From assembly GCA_945901195.1 (NCBI GenBank), contig CAMDKB010000336.1:1-5185 (forward strand): a stretch of DNA of 5,185 bases, read 5' to 3'. Positions 1 through 5,185 of this stretch are shown one piece after another. The notes beneath the pieces are model-generated. The model did not search any database, had not been told where the DNA came from, and saw only the letters and a list, made by a program, of their open reading frames with translations. A program made the translations under genes and the position numbers. Each line of letters starts with the position of its first letter. The first letter of the stretch is position 1. The stretch comes from Rhizobium sp. Q54. Its GTDB lineage: Bacteria; Pseudomonadota; Alphaproteobacteria; Rhizobiales; Beijerinckiaceae.

Positions 1-82
1 TTTGGCTTAAATGACGACAGGCCCTAGTGGTCGGTGTCAAAATGGGGTACATGAATGTCTTCACATAAGCGAAAGTCTATAT

Positions 83-1348
83 ATGCGCTCCCAATATATA
101 CACCTCGTCCAACGGTTTCTCCGCAACGAACGCGGCAATACTGCAATGATGTTCGGTCTTTGCTTTCTTAGCCTAATTGGAGTTTCAGGACTTGCGTTGG
201 ACTATACGCAAGCGCTTAACTATTCCACCAAACTGAAAATTGCTACCGATGCAGCGGCACTTGCAGCGGCGACCATCACTGGCGATGCAGCAGGCCTGTC
301 TAACCCCGATCTGGAGCCCCTGCAATTAGCAGCTGCGCAAAAAACGTTCAATGCAAATATTGGCTCGCAATCCTACATTGAAGACGTTGCTATTTCGATG
401 ACCATTAGCCCGGGCAGTATACGCGTCACCGCAACAGGCGACGTCGCAAACATCTTTGGTAGAATTTTTGGTTCACCTGTTACAGCATTGAGCGCCACGG
501 CAGACGCAACATTGAATTTACAGTCGGAGAAAATGGAAATAGCGTTTGTCCTTGATAACACAGGCTCCATGGCCGCTAATAATAAGATGAATTTGCTAAA
601 GCAGGCGGTGCATAAATTCACGGCAAGGCTCCAGCAAGCAATTAAAGCTGGTGGGGATATCAAACTCGCGCTTGTCCCCTTCGATACCAACGTCAAAGTC
701 GACCCCGTATTTGCCTCTGGTCGACCTTGGATGCGCCAGCCACTTTCCTCCCTCTCCGGCTGGTCAGGGTGTGTAACCGATCGCGTGCAGCCGTATGATA
801 CCAATGCAATCACGCCAAACTTAACTACACCAGATACGTTATTTGATGCTGTTGACGGGAACTCGGCTATCTTTCCAAATGCGATGCCAGTCTCCTGCAG
901 CCTCCGCGCAATAATGCCATTAGTCTCTAATTTTTCGTCTTATGACGCGTCTGTCGATGCGATGTCTCCTAATGGACAAACAAACGGAACAATTGGTTTG
1001 GCTTGGGGGCTGCAAACACTCACGCCCGGCGAGCCTTTTGGCACGGCGTCTGCTTTTGGAAGCGAGTACAGGAAAATTATCGTATTTTTGATCGATGGGG
1101 CCAATACGAAGAATAGATGGACAACGGATGCTGCCACCATTGACCAGCGAATGCTGCTAATCTGCACAGAAATAAAAAATAAGGGGATAGACCTTTACAC
1201 GATAGGTTTGGTTAGTGCTAATATGAATGTTCTTACCCCCTGTGCCAGCAATCCATCAATGGCCTACCAAGTAACGGACCCCAACAAAATTCCCGATCTC
1301 TTCGATGTCATTTCACAGAAGATGGTGGCGGTCAGGTTGACCAAATAA
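83..1348 (+). CDS. TadE/TadG-like pilus-associated protein with von Willebrand factor A domain
   Basis: This 421-residue protein has the layout of TadG-like proteins linked to Flp/Tad pilus systems: a short basic N-terminus ending in an RNERGNTAMMF motif, one hydrophobic segment (about residues 21-41) that should anchor it in the inner membrane, then an alanine-rich stretch (ATDAAALAAA). A von Willebrand factor A domain follows. It shows a DNTGS MIDAS metal site at about residues 158-162, a TNGTIGLAWG motif near 300-310, and an IVFLIDGANT strand near 333-342. The C-terminus (VAVRLTK) is the usual family ending, so the gene looks complete although an IS begins 6 bp after its stop. I chose the ATG at 83 because the family N-terminus starts there; an ATG at 11 in the same frame would add 24 residues with no family character. 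No other tad/cpa genes are visible, so the partners are unknown. Base composition is clearly AT-richer than the IS and the genes to the right, which may mean a separate origin. Confidence 0.85.
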   Translation: MRSQYIHLVQRFLRNERGNTAMMFGLCFLSLIGVSGLALDYTQALNYSTKLKIATDAAALAAATITGDAAGLSNPDLEPLQLAAAQKTFNANIGSQSYIEDVAISMTISPGSIRVTATGDVANIFGRIFGSPVTALSATADATLNLQSEKMEIAFVLDNTGSMAANNKMNLLKQAVHKFTARLQQAIKAGGDIKLALVPFDTNVKVDPVFASGRPWMRQPLSSLSGWSGCVTDRVQPYDTNAITPNLTTPDTLFDAVDGNSAIFPNAMPVSCSLRAIMPLVSNFSSYDASVDAMSPNGQTNGTIGLAWGLQTLTPGEPFGTASAFGSEYRKIIVFLIDGANTKNRWTTDAATIDQRMLLICTEIKNKGIDLYTIGLVSANMNVLTPCASNPSMAYQVTDPNKIPDLFDVISQKMVAVRLTK

Positions 1349-1354
1349 GCCAGA

Positions 1355-1372
1355 GGGCATTGTCACATCGTT
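1355..1372 (+). repeat. IS6 left terminal inverted repeat
   Basis: The first 11 bases (GGGCATTGTCA) are identical to the reverse complement of the right end. Scattered matches continue (T at 14, GTT at 16-18), giving about 15 of 18 positions. Confidence 0.88.
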
Positions 1373-1412
1373 TGCGGCTTGCGCCATCCGCGACAGCCCG
1401 GTAGCCAAGTGA

Positions 1413-2108
1413 ATGAAAAAAATCAGCTACAGCGGCTATCGGTTCCCGCCCGAGATCATCCACCAGGCTATTTGGCTCTACCGTCGGTTTTCGTTGAGCT
1501 TCCGGGATATCGAGGATTTGCTCGCCGAACGGGGTATCACGGTCTCCTACGAGACCGTTCGGCGTTGGGTGAATCATTTCGGGCCGTTGATCGCGGCGGA
1601 TCTGCGCAAGCGCTGGCCAAAGCCTCACACGACGTGGCACCTTGATGAGGTTTACCTCAAAATCGATGGTCGCCACGTTTACCTCTGGCGCGCCGTCGAC
1701 GCCGAAGGCGAAGTGCTCGATGTGCTTGTCCAGGCGAAGCGGGACCGGCAGGCTGCGCTTAAATTGATGCGGAAATTGTTGAAGAAACACGCGTTCGTTC
1801 CCGATCAAATCATCACCGATGATCTGCGCTCGTATGGCGCCGCCGCGCGCGATCTCGGGATCGGGAAACGCCACGTGCGCGGGCGATGGCGCAACAATCG
1901 AGCGGAGAATTCGCATCAACCGACCCGTCGACGAGAATGTAAGATGCAACGTTTCAAGAGTGTCGGCTCCGCCCAACGATTTCTCTCAACCCACGCCGCA
2001 GTTTATAACACCTTCAACATCCAACGCCACCTGACTACAGCCTCCACGCACCGGGCATTCCGGGCTTCGGCGATGGCCGAGTGGCGCGATGCCGTCGCCA
2101 TCGCCTGA
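1413..2108 (+). CDS. IS6-family DDE transposase
   Basis: This 231-residue protein catalyses replicative (cointegrate-forming) transposition of the surrounding IS. The N-terminal part (about residues 1-55) contains the IS6 helix-turn-helix region, with FRDIEDLLAERGI followed by VSYETVRRWV. The catalytic core follows: first Asp in WHLDEVYLKI (D78), second Asp in ITDDLRSYGAA (D136), and Glu in NNRAENSHQP (E165), with the downstream RRRE and MQRFKS motifs typical of the family. The spacing between second Asp and Glu is shorter than in IS26, but I believe this is normal for the subgroup with TDxLRSYGAA. The length is full and there is no internal stop or frameshift, so the enzyme is probably active. 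The ATG at 1413 has only a weak upstream purine stretch, which is common for transposases. It sits 58 bp inside the left end, and its stop is 55 bp before the right end. Confidence 0.93.
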   Translation: MKKISYSGYRFPPEIIHQAIWLYRRFSLSFRDIEDLLAERGITVSYETVRRWVNHFGPLIAADLRKRWPKPHTTWHLDEVYLKIDGRHVYLWRAVDAEGEVLDVLVQAKRDRQAALKLMRKLLKKHAFVPDQIITDDLRSYGAAARDLGIGKRHVRGRWRNNRAENSHQPTRRRECKMQRFKSVGSAQRFLSTHAAVYNTFNIQRHLTTASTHRAFRASAMAEWRDAVAIA

Positions 2109-2145
2109 ACACAGGACGAGCAGGTGATCATTGCGTTCTGCATTC

Positions 2146-2163
2146 AACAAGTTGACAATGCCC
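2146..2163 (-). repeat. IS6 right terminal inverted repeat
   Basis: Read on the minus strand from 2163 this begins GGGCATTGTCA, matching the left end at 1355. It fixes the right boundary of the IS and shows where the adjoining transporter remnant begins. Confidence 0.88.
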
Positions 2164-2498
2164 AGCGGGCGCTTGGGGTACTTAGCGTGTTTTCCATCGT
2201 CAAGGGTGGGCCGAATACGGATGCTGCAAAACTCTTTGTCGACTTTCTGACGTCCACAGAAGGCCAGGCGTTTTTCCGCGATGCTGATTATATCCCCGTC
2301 GATCCAAAAGTTCCGCCGCTGGAGCCTTCGCTACGCCCGGACGGCAAGACGTTAAAGATGAAATACTTTACGCCCGCTGAAGTCGATGAAAATTTGCCGG
2401 CTTTCTTTTACAATCAGATGACACGGCCCGGAAAACATTATCGGCAACGGCAATCAATGCTTTCCGTTGTAAGTCCGCCAAAAAGTTTGGGGAGTTGA
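2164..2498 (+). pseudogene. C-terminal remnant of iron(III)-type ABC transporter substrate-binding protein, truncated by the IS
   Basis: The reading frame emerging from the right end of the IS gives about 110 residues resembling the last third of periplasmic substrate-binding proteins of the Fe3+/polyamine type. Key stretches are VFSIVKGGPNTDAAKLFVDF, the LTSTEGQAFFRDADYIPVDP segment, and the SLRPDGKTLKMKYFTPAEVD tail helix region. The signal peptide and both ligand-binding lobes' N-terminal parts are missing, so it cannot be a working receptor. The frame can be extended back to a GTG at 2124, but those codons are IS end sequence, so that start is artificial. The last residues (after ENLPAFFYNQMTR, from about 2425) no longer look like the family's usual end, so the 3' end may also be altered. 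No permease or ATPase gene is nearby. The IS right end marks the break exactly. Confidence 0.75.
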
Positions 2499-2569
2499 GG
2501 GGCCAGCTTGTGCCCCGCCAGCCGCTTTTGCTCCTTTTCATCGAAAATACATCTGAAGACAAAACGGCT
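2499..2569 (-). terminator. Possible 3'-end structure of the receptor gene
   Basis: Just downstream of the stop of the minus-strand receptor gene lies an imperfect inverted repeat (2520-2530 AGCCGCTTTTG against 2560-2569 CAAAACGGCT, one bulged base). It encloses a smaller one (TTTTC 2535-2539 with GAAAA 2543-2547). A GGGGC/GCCCC stem follows at 2499-2503 and 2512-2516. There is no clear U-tract on either strand after these stems, so a classical intrinsic terminator is not shown. The structure could instead stabilise the 3' end of the transcript. Confidence 0.25.
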
Positions 2570-2574
2570 TCTTC

Positions 2575-3621
2575 TTATTTACTCTGATTTTCATAAATGC
2601 GTCGGATGCGCTGTACCACAGCCATCGGCGCTTCGTAGGCGGCTTGGATAATCTTTTGAGCGTCCTCGCCCGACACGGGTGTGATGTCGAGTGTTTGCTT
2701 CCTCGCGTCCTCAAGGAAGGCCTGATCCTTCATCACCGCGGACATCGCCCTTCGTATTGCCGCGACACGCTCCGGGTCCACACCCTCGGCCATCATGTAG
2801 GGGTAACCCAGAACGAGCGGCGCCATTGAAATCTCGAGCAGTTTGCGGTCGTCGGCGTTGTGCACGAGGTCTGCAGCGAACGGGGTGTCCTTGAGCTCGG
2901 GAATGCGCTCAGGCCCGTATTGCAGAAGAATCGTGATTTTACCTGATCGGTACAGGTCGCCGTAACTTCGGATGAGCGATGGCCATGGCGTTGAAGGAAA
3001 GCCGTGGACTTCACCGCGTTGCATAGCGAGCAGTGCAGCGGGCATGCTCGGATGTCCGGTAATTGGCTTGAGTTTGGTTCCAAACAGATCGTTGAAGACC
3101 GCGGTATAGAAGCTAGGGGTTGCGCCCGGACTCAGGGTTGCGATCAGCACCTCCTTCTGGCGCAACTCTGCGAAGGTCTGCGCCGGTGCGTCGCGCGATA
3201 CCACGATCACCGCTGAGAAACCTGCGGGCGATGGAAGCCAGTTCACGTTCTTCGCATCGAAACGCACCGCAGTGACGCCGAACAATTGCTGAAACGGAAC
3301 GGCGGAATTGATCGCCCCAATTACGGTTCCGTCACGCGGGGCCACATTGGCGATGTAGTTGGCGGCCACCAGCGAACCTGCCCCAGGCATGTTTTGCAAG
3401 ACCTGAGTAGGCGCACCGGGAATGTGGCGGGGGAGGTGACGCGAAATCGTGCGCGCATAAAGATCGTAGGCCGTGCCTGCAGGAGAACCTACAATCATAG
3501 TAATCGACTTGCCTTGGTAGAAATCCGACACGGGTTCTGCGCGAACGACTGAGCATGGGCTGGCCGCGAGCACAAATGCTGTGCCGAGATTTCGGATAGT
3601 GGCAAACATTCCCTGCGACAT
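2575..3621 (-). CDS. Tripartite tricarboxylate transporter (Bug/TctC family) periplasmic substrate-binding protein
   Basis: This 348-residue protein is a complete extracytoplasmic receptor of the TctC/Bug type. Such proteins bind small organic acids or aromatic carboxylates and pass them to TctA/TctB membrane partners; many are orphans, as here, where neither partner gene is visible. A Sec signal peptide covers about residues 1-28 (a hydrophobic GTAFVLAA core, cleavage likely after VVRA). The mature protein starts with the family signature: DFYQGKSITMIVGSPAG, then YDLYAR (D53 in the position of the conserved ligand-contact loop), the HIPGAP turn, and QNMPGAGSLVAANYI near residues 76-90, followed by APRDGTVIG. 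Later family features are the ATLSPGATPSFYTA loop and the C-terminal helices ending in IRRIYENQSK. I chose the ATG at 3621 because an AAGGGA ribosome site lies 9 bases upstream and a signal peptide follows at once. The frame stays open to a GTG at 3723, but those codons have no signal-peptide character. The substrate cannot be read from the sequence. Confidence 0.88.
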   Translation of the reverse strand: MSQGMFATIRNLGTAFVLAASPCSVVRAEPVSDFYQGKSITMIVGSPAGTAYDLYARTISRHLPRHIPGAPTQVLQNMPGAGSLVAANYIANVAPRDGTVIGAINSAVPFQQLFGVTAVRFDAKNVNWLPSPAGFSAVIVVSRDAPAQTFAELRQKEVLIATLSPGATPSFYTAVFNDLFGTKLKPITGHPSMPAALLAMQRGEVHGFPSTPWPSLIRSYGDLYRSGKITILLQYGPERIPELKDTPFAADLVHNADDRKLLEISMAPLVLGYPYMMAEGVDPERVAAIRRAMSAVMKDQAFLEDARKQTLDITPVSGEDAQKIIQAAYEAPMAVVQRIRRIYENQSK

Positions 3622-3899
3622 CGCTCTGATTCCCTTGCGCAAGTGCTCGCTGCGCAGTTTATCCGCACAGACCATGACGTCTTTTCGCATGTTGGACCGG
3701 TCCGCCGCAGAGTCTGCCAGCACGTGAGCACCGTTTCGCCTGCTTTTTGCAACCGCCCGACGAAGGCATTAAGTTCCGGGCACGCCATCGGAATGATCTT
3801 CAACTGAACCCTTGCAGGCATCGATAGGCTAGGCTTCCGGCATCGTCGCTTCGACTTCCCTACGATGGACAATTCCTTGGACTGGTTTTGTTTAACCAT
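3622..3899 (-). pseudogene. Possible small gene of unknown function, broken by a frame change
   Basis: An ATG at 3899 on the minus strand, preceded by AAGG, opens a basic frame (MVKQNQSKEL, later MPARVQLKIIP and LNAFVGRLQKAGETVL) that reads convincingly for about 58 codons, to 3726. After that the same frame becomes cysteine- and arginine-rich and overlaps the receptor gene. A neighbouring frame, from 3723, takes over with plausible protein (VLADSAADRSNMRKDV, then VCADKLRSEHLRKGIRA) and a high share of G/C at third positions. The switch lies on GTGCTCACGTGCT, where GTGCT occurs twice 8 bases apart. Removing one 8-base unit would join the two parts in frame. I infer a small gene disrupted by slippage. 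The rejoined frame would run straight into the receptor gene, which weakens the case. I do not recognise the product. Confidence 0.3.
3631..3636 (-). promoter_or_regulatory. Ribosome binding site for the TctC-type receptor
   Basis: On the minus strand this reads AAGGGA, 9 bases before the ATG at 3621. It decides the start against the longer GTG-initiated frame at 3723. Confidence 0.6.
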
Positions 3900-4006
3900 T
3901 ACTGCCTTGCTTCTCGCTGACAGACAAGGTCGAATTGGCCGAGTGGACTGCGTCATTGGTCTTAGCCGGTACGAGGCAAACTGGCTTGGGGTTTTCTAGG
4001 AGCACC

Positions 4007-4060
4007 ATGACCCAACAAAAAAAAGTATATCGGATGATAGAATATGGTGATCATCTATGA
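4007..4060 (+). CDS. Micro-ORF, 17 residues, possible leader peptide or gene remnant
   Basis: The peptide is MTQQKKVYRMIEYGDHL. It has a good AGGAG ribosome site (3998-4002) 4 bases before its ATG, and its TGA stop overlaps the ATG of the next micro-ORF (ATGA). I recognise no family. The ribosome site and overlap favour translation, while the very short length and AT-rich setting allow chance or a decayed gene start. Confidence 0.25.
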   Translation: MTQQKKVYRMIEYGDHL

Positions 4061-4152
4061 GTAAAAGCTGTGAATCGTCCCGTTTCAAAGTCGAGTCCAG
4101 TGTGGTGATGATGAACCTGTTTAACATTTCTGAAGTAGTCATTTTTGCATGA
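4057..4152 (+). CDS. Micro-ORF, 31 residues, overlapping the previous one
   Basis: It begins MSKSCESSRF and ends NISEVVIFA. Its ATG overlaps the stop of the 17-residue ORF by ATGA, an arrangement typical of translational coupling. It has no recognisable domain. The two together could be one small gene split by a frameshift, a coupled leader, or chance. Confidence 0.2.
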   Translation: MSKSCESSRFKVESSVVMMNLFNISEVVIFA

Positions 4153-4205
4153 TTTCGGGGGGTCACCTGGATATTTCCTGCACTGTCCTGACCCAATCAG
4201 AAATG
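4125..4205. repeat. 9-bp inverted repeat in the intergenic region
   Basis: CATTTCTGA at 4125-4133 is the exact reverse complement of TCAGAAATG at 4197-4205, about 63 bp apart centre-side. It could be a pair of operator half-sites, the ends of a small decayed mobile piece, or chance. No further bases match on either side. Confidence 0.3.
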
Positions 4206-4301
4206 AGAATTTTGAGGGATTCATGTGTCTCCCCTTTGGTGCAGGTTGTCAGGCATGGAACTTCATGAGACCATCAGCCAACGCCGTAGTAGCGGCGAAG
4301 A

Positions 4302-4307
4302 GGGAGG
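4302..4307 (+). promoter_or_regulatory. Ribosome binding site of the dioxygenase gene
   Basis: GGGAGG lies 5 bases before the ATG at 4313. This strong site supports that start over the internal in-frame ATG at residue 20. Confidence 0.7.
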
Positions 4308-4312
4308 TTCCC

Positions 4313-5185
4313 ATGACAATTACACTTGCCGGCGAACAAGCATCGTCGCAATCGGTAAATGGCGTCGCGATGGAACGCTTTTACCAAAATTTGCAGTCGC
4401 AAAACATGGATGCTCTCTGGCGCGGACCTCCTCCCGGTCCTCACTCGGATTCGCGTGCGGCATATGATCCTTTCCATTGGTCCTGGGACACGATTCGGCC
4501 AGCAATGATGCGTGCGGGGGAACTCGTGCAACCGGGCCCGGAGGCCGAACGGCGCGTCCTGCAATTGATCCATCCTGGGCTTGGCGCCGCGCGCTCCGCC
4601 AGTCATTCCTTGACGGCCAACGTGCAATTAGTTTTACCCGGCGAAATCTCTCCCTCGCATCGGCATTCCATCGCAGCCATCCGTTTCATCATAGAAGGCC
4701 GATCGACTGTGACTATCATCGAGGGCGAGCCGGTCGAAATGCATCCAGGCGACCTCGTGTTAACGCCGGCGGGCGCATGGCATGGCCACGTCAACGAGGG
4801 CAGCGGACCGTCGATCTGGATGGATTCGCTGGACCGTCCTGTTATGGTGGCCCTGCGTCAGGTTCATCAGGAGCCCTATCCAGAGCTATTGCAAAAGCCG
4901 AATCTGCCGCTTGGATCGGGGCAGGCAAGTTATCGCAGGAGAACGCTCTTACCCACAGGCAAACGGGCTCCTTCTCCGGTTTCGCCGCTCATGAGATACG
5001 CTTGGGAAGACACTCAGGCAGCACTCCTCGCGCTCGCGGAAGTGCCAAGCGACCCGTTCGACGATGTCGCAATGGACTATGTCAATCCGTTGACTGGCGG
5101 GCACGTGTTGCCGACAATCGGATGCCGTATGCAATTGATCAGGCCAGGCGTTCACGCGCGCGCGCATCGCCACGCCTATGCTTCG
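4313..5185 (+). CDS. Gentisate 1,2-dioxygenase-type bicupin, 3' end beyond the window
   Basis: The frame is open for 291 codons to the last base with no stop, so it is truncated by the window edge; the family is usually about 350-380 residues. Gentisate dioxygenases are cytosolic Fe(II) enzymes that cleave the ring of gentisate with O2 to maleylpyruvate. The N-terminal segment has the family pattern: ERFYQNLQSQNMDALWRG near 21-38, FHWSWDTIRP near 54-63, EAERRVLQLIHPG near 77-89. The first cupin contains VLPGEISPSHRH with iron-ligand candidates H116 and H118, then AIRFIIEG, HPGDLVLTPAGAWHGH with H157 (and H159) supplying the third ligand, and SIWMDSLD. A second cupin begins near 265 (IRPGVHARAHRHAY, H285/H287) and runs off the end. 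Related salicylate or 1-hydroxy-2-naphthoate dioxygenases share this fold, so the substrate is not certain. The gene is divergent from the TctC-type receptor. Downstream maleylpyruvate genes, if present, would lie to the right. Confidence 0.85.
   Translation, partial: MTITLAGEQASSQSVNGVAMERFYQNLQSQNMDALWRGPPPGPHSDSRAAYDPFHWSWDTIRPAMMRAGELVQPGPEAERRVLQLIHPGLGAARSASHSLTANVQLVLPGEISPSHRHSIAAIRFIIEGRSTVTIIEGEPVEMHPGDLVLTPAGAWHGHVNEGSGPSIWMDSLDRPVMVALRQVHQEPYPELLQKPNLPLGSGQASYRRRTLLPTGKRAPSPVSPLMRYAWEDTQAALLALAEVPSDPFDDVAMDYVNPLTGGHVLPTIGCRMQLIRPGVHARAHRHAYAS

Larger units (their letters stand above)
1355..2163 (+). mobile_element. IS6-family insertion sequence, complete, about 809 bp
   Basis: The element is bounded by inverted repeats that begin GGGCATTGTCA at both ends, and it carries one transposase gene spanning most of its length. 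Both size and organisation are normal for the IS6/IS26 family, and the GG-start with a TTGT core resembles family termini. The outermost G/C pair may belong to the flank, so each end is uncertain by 1 bp. IS6 elements usually make an 8-bp target duplication. Here the left flank (1347-1354, AAGCCAGA) and right flank (2164-2171, AGCGGGCG) do not match, and shifting the ends by 1 bp does not help. This suggests that deletion, inversion or recombination between copies happened after insertion. The left edge lies 6 bp past the stop of the von Willebrand gene, and the right edge abuts a decapitated transporter gene. Confidence 0.9.
3900..4312. other. Intergenic region between the divergent receptor and dioxygenase genes
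   Basis: About 410 bp without a convincing gene. The central part (about 4010-4220) is AT-richer than its surroundings, with a run of nine A at 4017-4024 and neighbours. It holds two micro-ORFs (4007-4152), a 9-bp inverted repeat (4125-4205) and a G-rich patch (CGGGGGGTCACC near 4156). Any promoter and regulator site for the downstream dioxygenase gene should lie here, but I cannot place a sigma-70 or sigma-54 promoter with confidence. No regulator gene is present in the interval. Confidence 0.5.

Noticed and set aside
1..82. Extended start of the von Willebrand protein at the ATG at 11
   Set aside because: The added 24 residues are not hydrophobic or family-like, and the family N-terminus begins at the ATG at 83.
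373..813. Minus-strand frame of 146 codons inside the von Willebrand gene
   Set aside because: Antisense to a clear gene, with no family motif and no ribosome site that I could see.
1332..1976. Long minus-strand frame (214 codons) opposite the transposase
   Set aside because: It lies antisense to a well-supported IS6 transposase, crosses the IS left end and has no recognisable domain; a shadow of high-GC coding sequence.
3495..3621. Continuation of the upstream minus-strand frame into the receptor gene
   Set aside because: The translation is rich in Cys, Arg and Ser and overlaps the receptor's signal-peptide coding region in another frame; only the part upstream of 3726 reads like protein.
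3996..4196. Minus-strand frame of 66 codons in the intergenic region
   Set aside because: The translation has no recognisable motif and the start lacks a clear ribosome site; it is opposite the micro-ORFs, and I cannot support either strand strongly.
4274..4627. Minus-strand frame of 117 codons opposite the dioxygenase start
   Set aside because: It is the complement of a gene with strong bicupin motifs and a good ribosome site; no independent support.
1..5185. CRISPR array, tRNA or rRNA genes, replication origin, toxin-antitoxin pair
   Set aside because: I found no regularly spaced repeats, no cloverleaf-like sequence, no rRNA segments and no paired small genes with toxin or antitoxin motifs.

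Overview
The window looks like an accessory, rearranged stretch of a proteobacterial genome, most likely an alphaproteobacterium of the Hyphomicrobiales (rhizobial/Bradyrhizobium-like) type. That is inferred from the kinds of proteins present: a TadG-like von Willebrand protein, a rhizobial-type IS6-family transposase, a Bug/TctC-type solute receptor and a gentisate dioxygenase-type bicupin. No rRNA, tRNA or marker gene fixes the taxon.

Layout. (1) 83-1348, plus: an intact-looking TadE/TadG-like membrane-anchored von Willebrand factor A protein, visibly more AT-rich than the rest. (2) 1355-2163: a complete IS6-family insertion sequence with near-perfect terminal inverted repeats and an intact 231-residue DDE transposase. 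Its 8-bp flanks do not match, so it probably marks a recombination junction. (3) 2164-2498, plus: the C-terminal remnant of an iron(III)-type ABC transporter substrate-binding protein, cut off by the right end of the IS. (4) 2575-3621, minus: a complete periplasmic receptor of the tripartite tricarboxylate transporter family. (5) 3622-3899, minus: a possible small gene broken by a frame change next to a short direct repeat. (6) 3900-4312: an AT-richer intergenic region with two tiny ORFs overlapping at ATGA and a 9-bp inverted repeat. (7) 4313 to the window end, plus: a 3'-truncated gentisate 1,2-dioxygenase-type bicupin that stays open to the last base.

How the pieces may work together. The receptor gene (minus) and the ring-cleavage dioxygenase (plus) are divergent across about 690 bp. 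A plausible but unproven reading is an aromatic-acid catabolism locus with its own high-affinity uptake receptor. The von Willebrand gene and the transporter remnant are unrelated to this and to each other; the IS has probably brought them together. I see no convincing novel system here. The points most worth checking are the IS junction without target duplication, the broken small gene, and the overlapping micro-ORFs.
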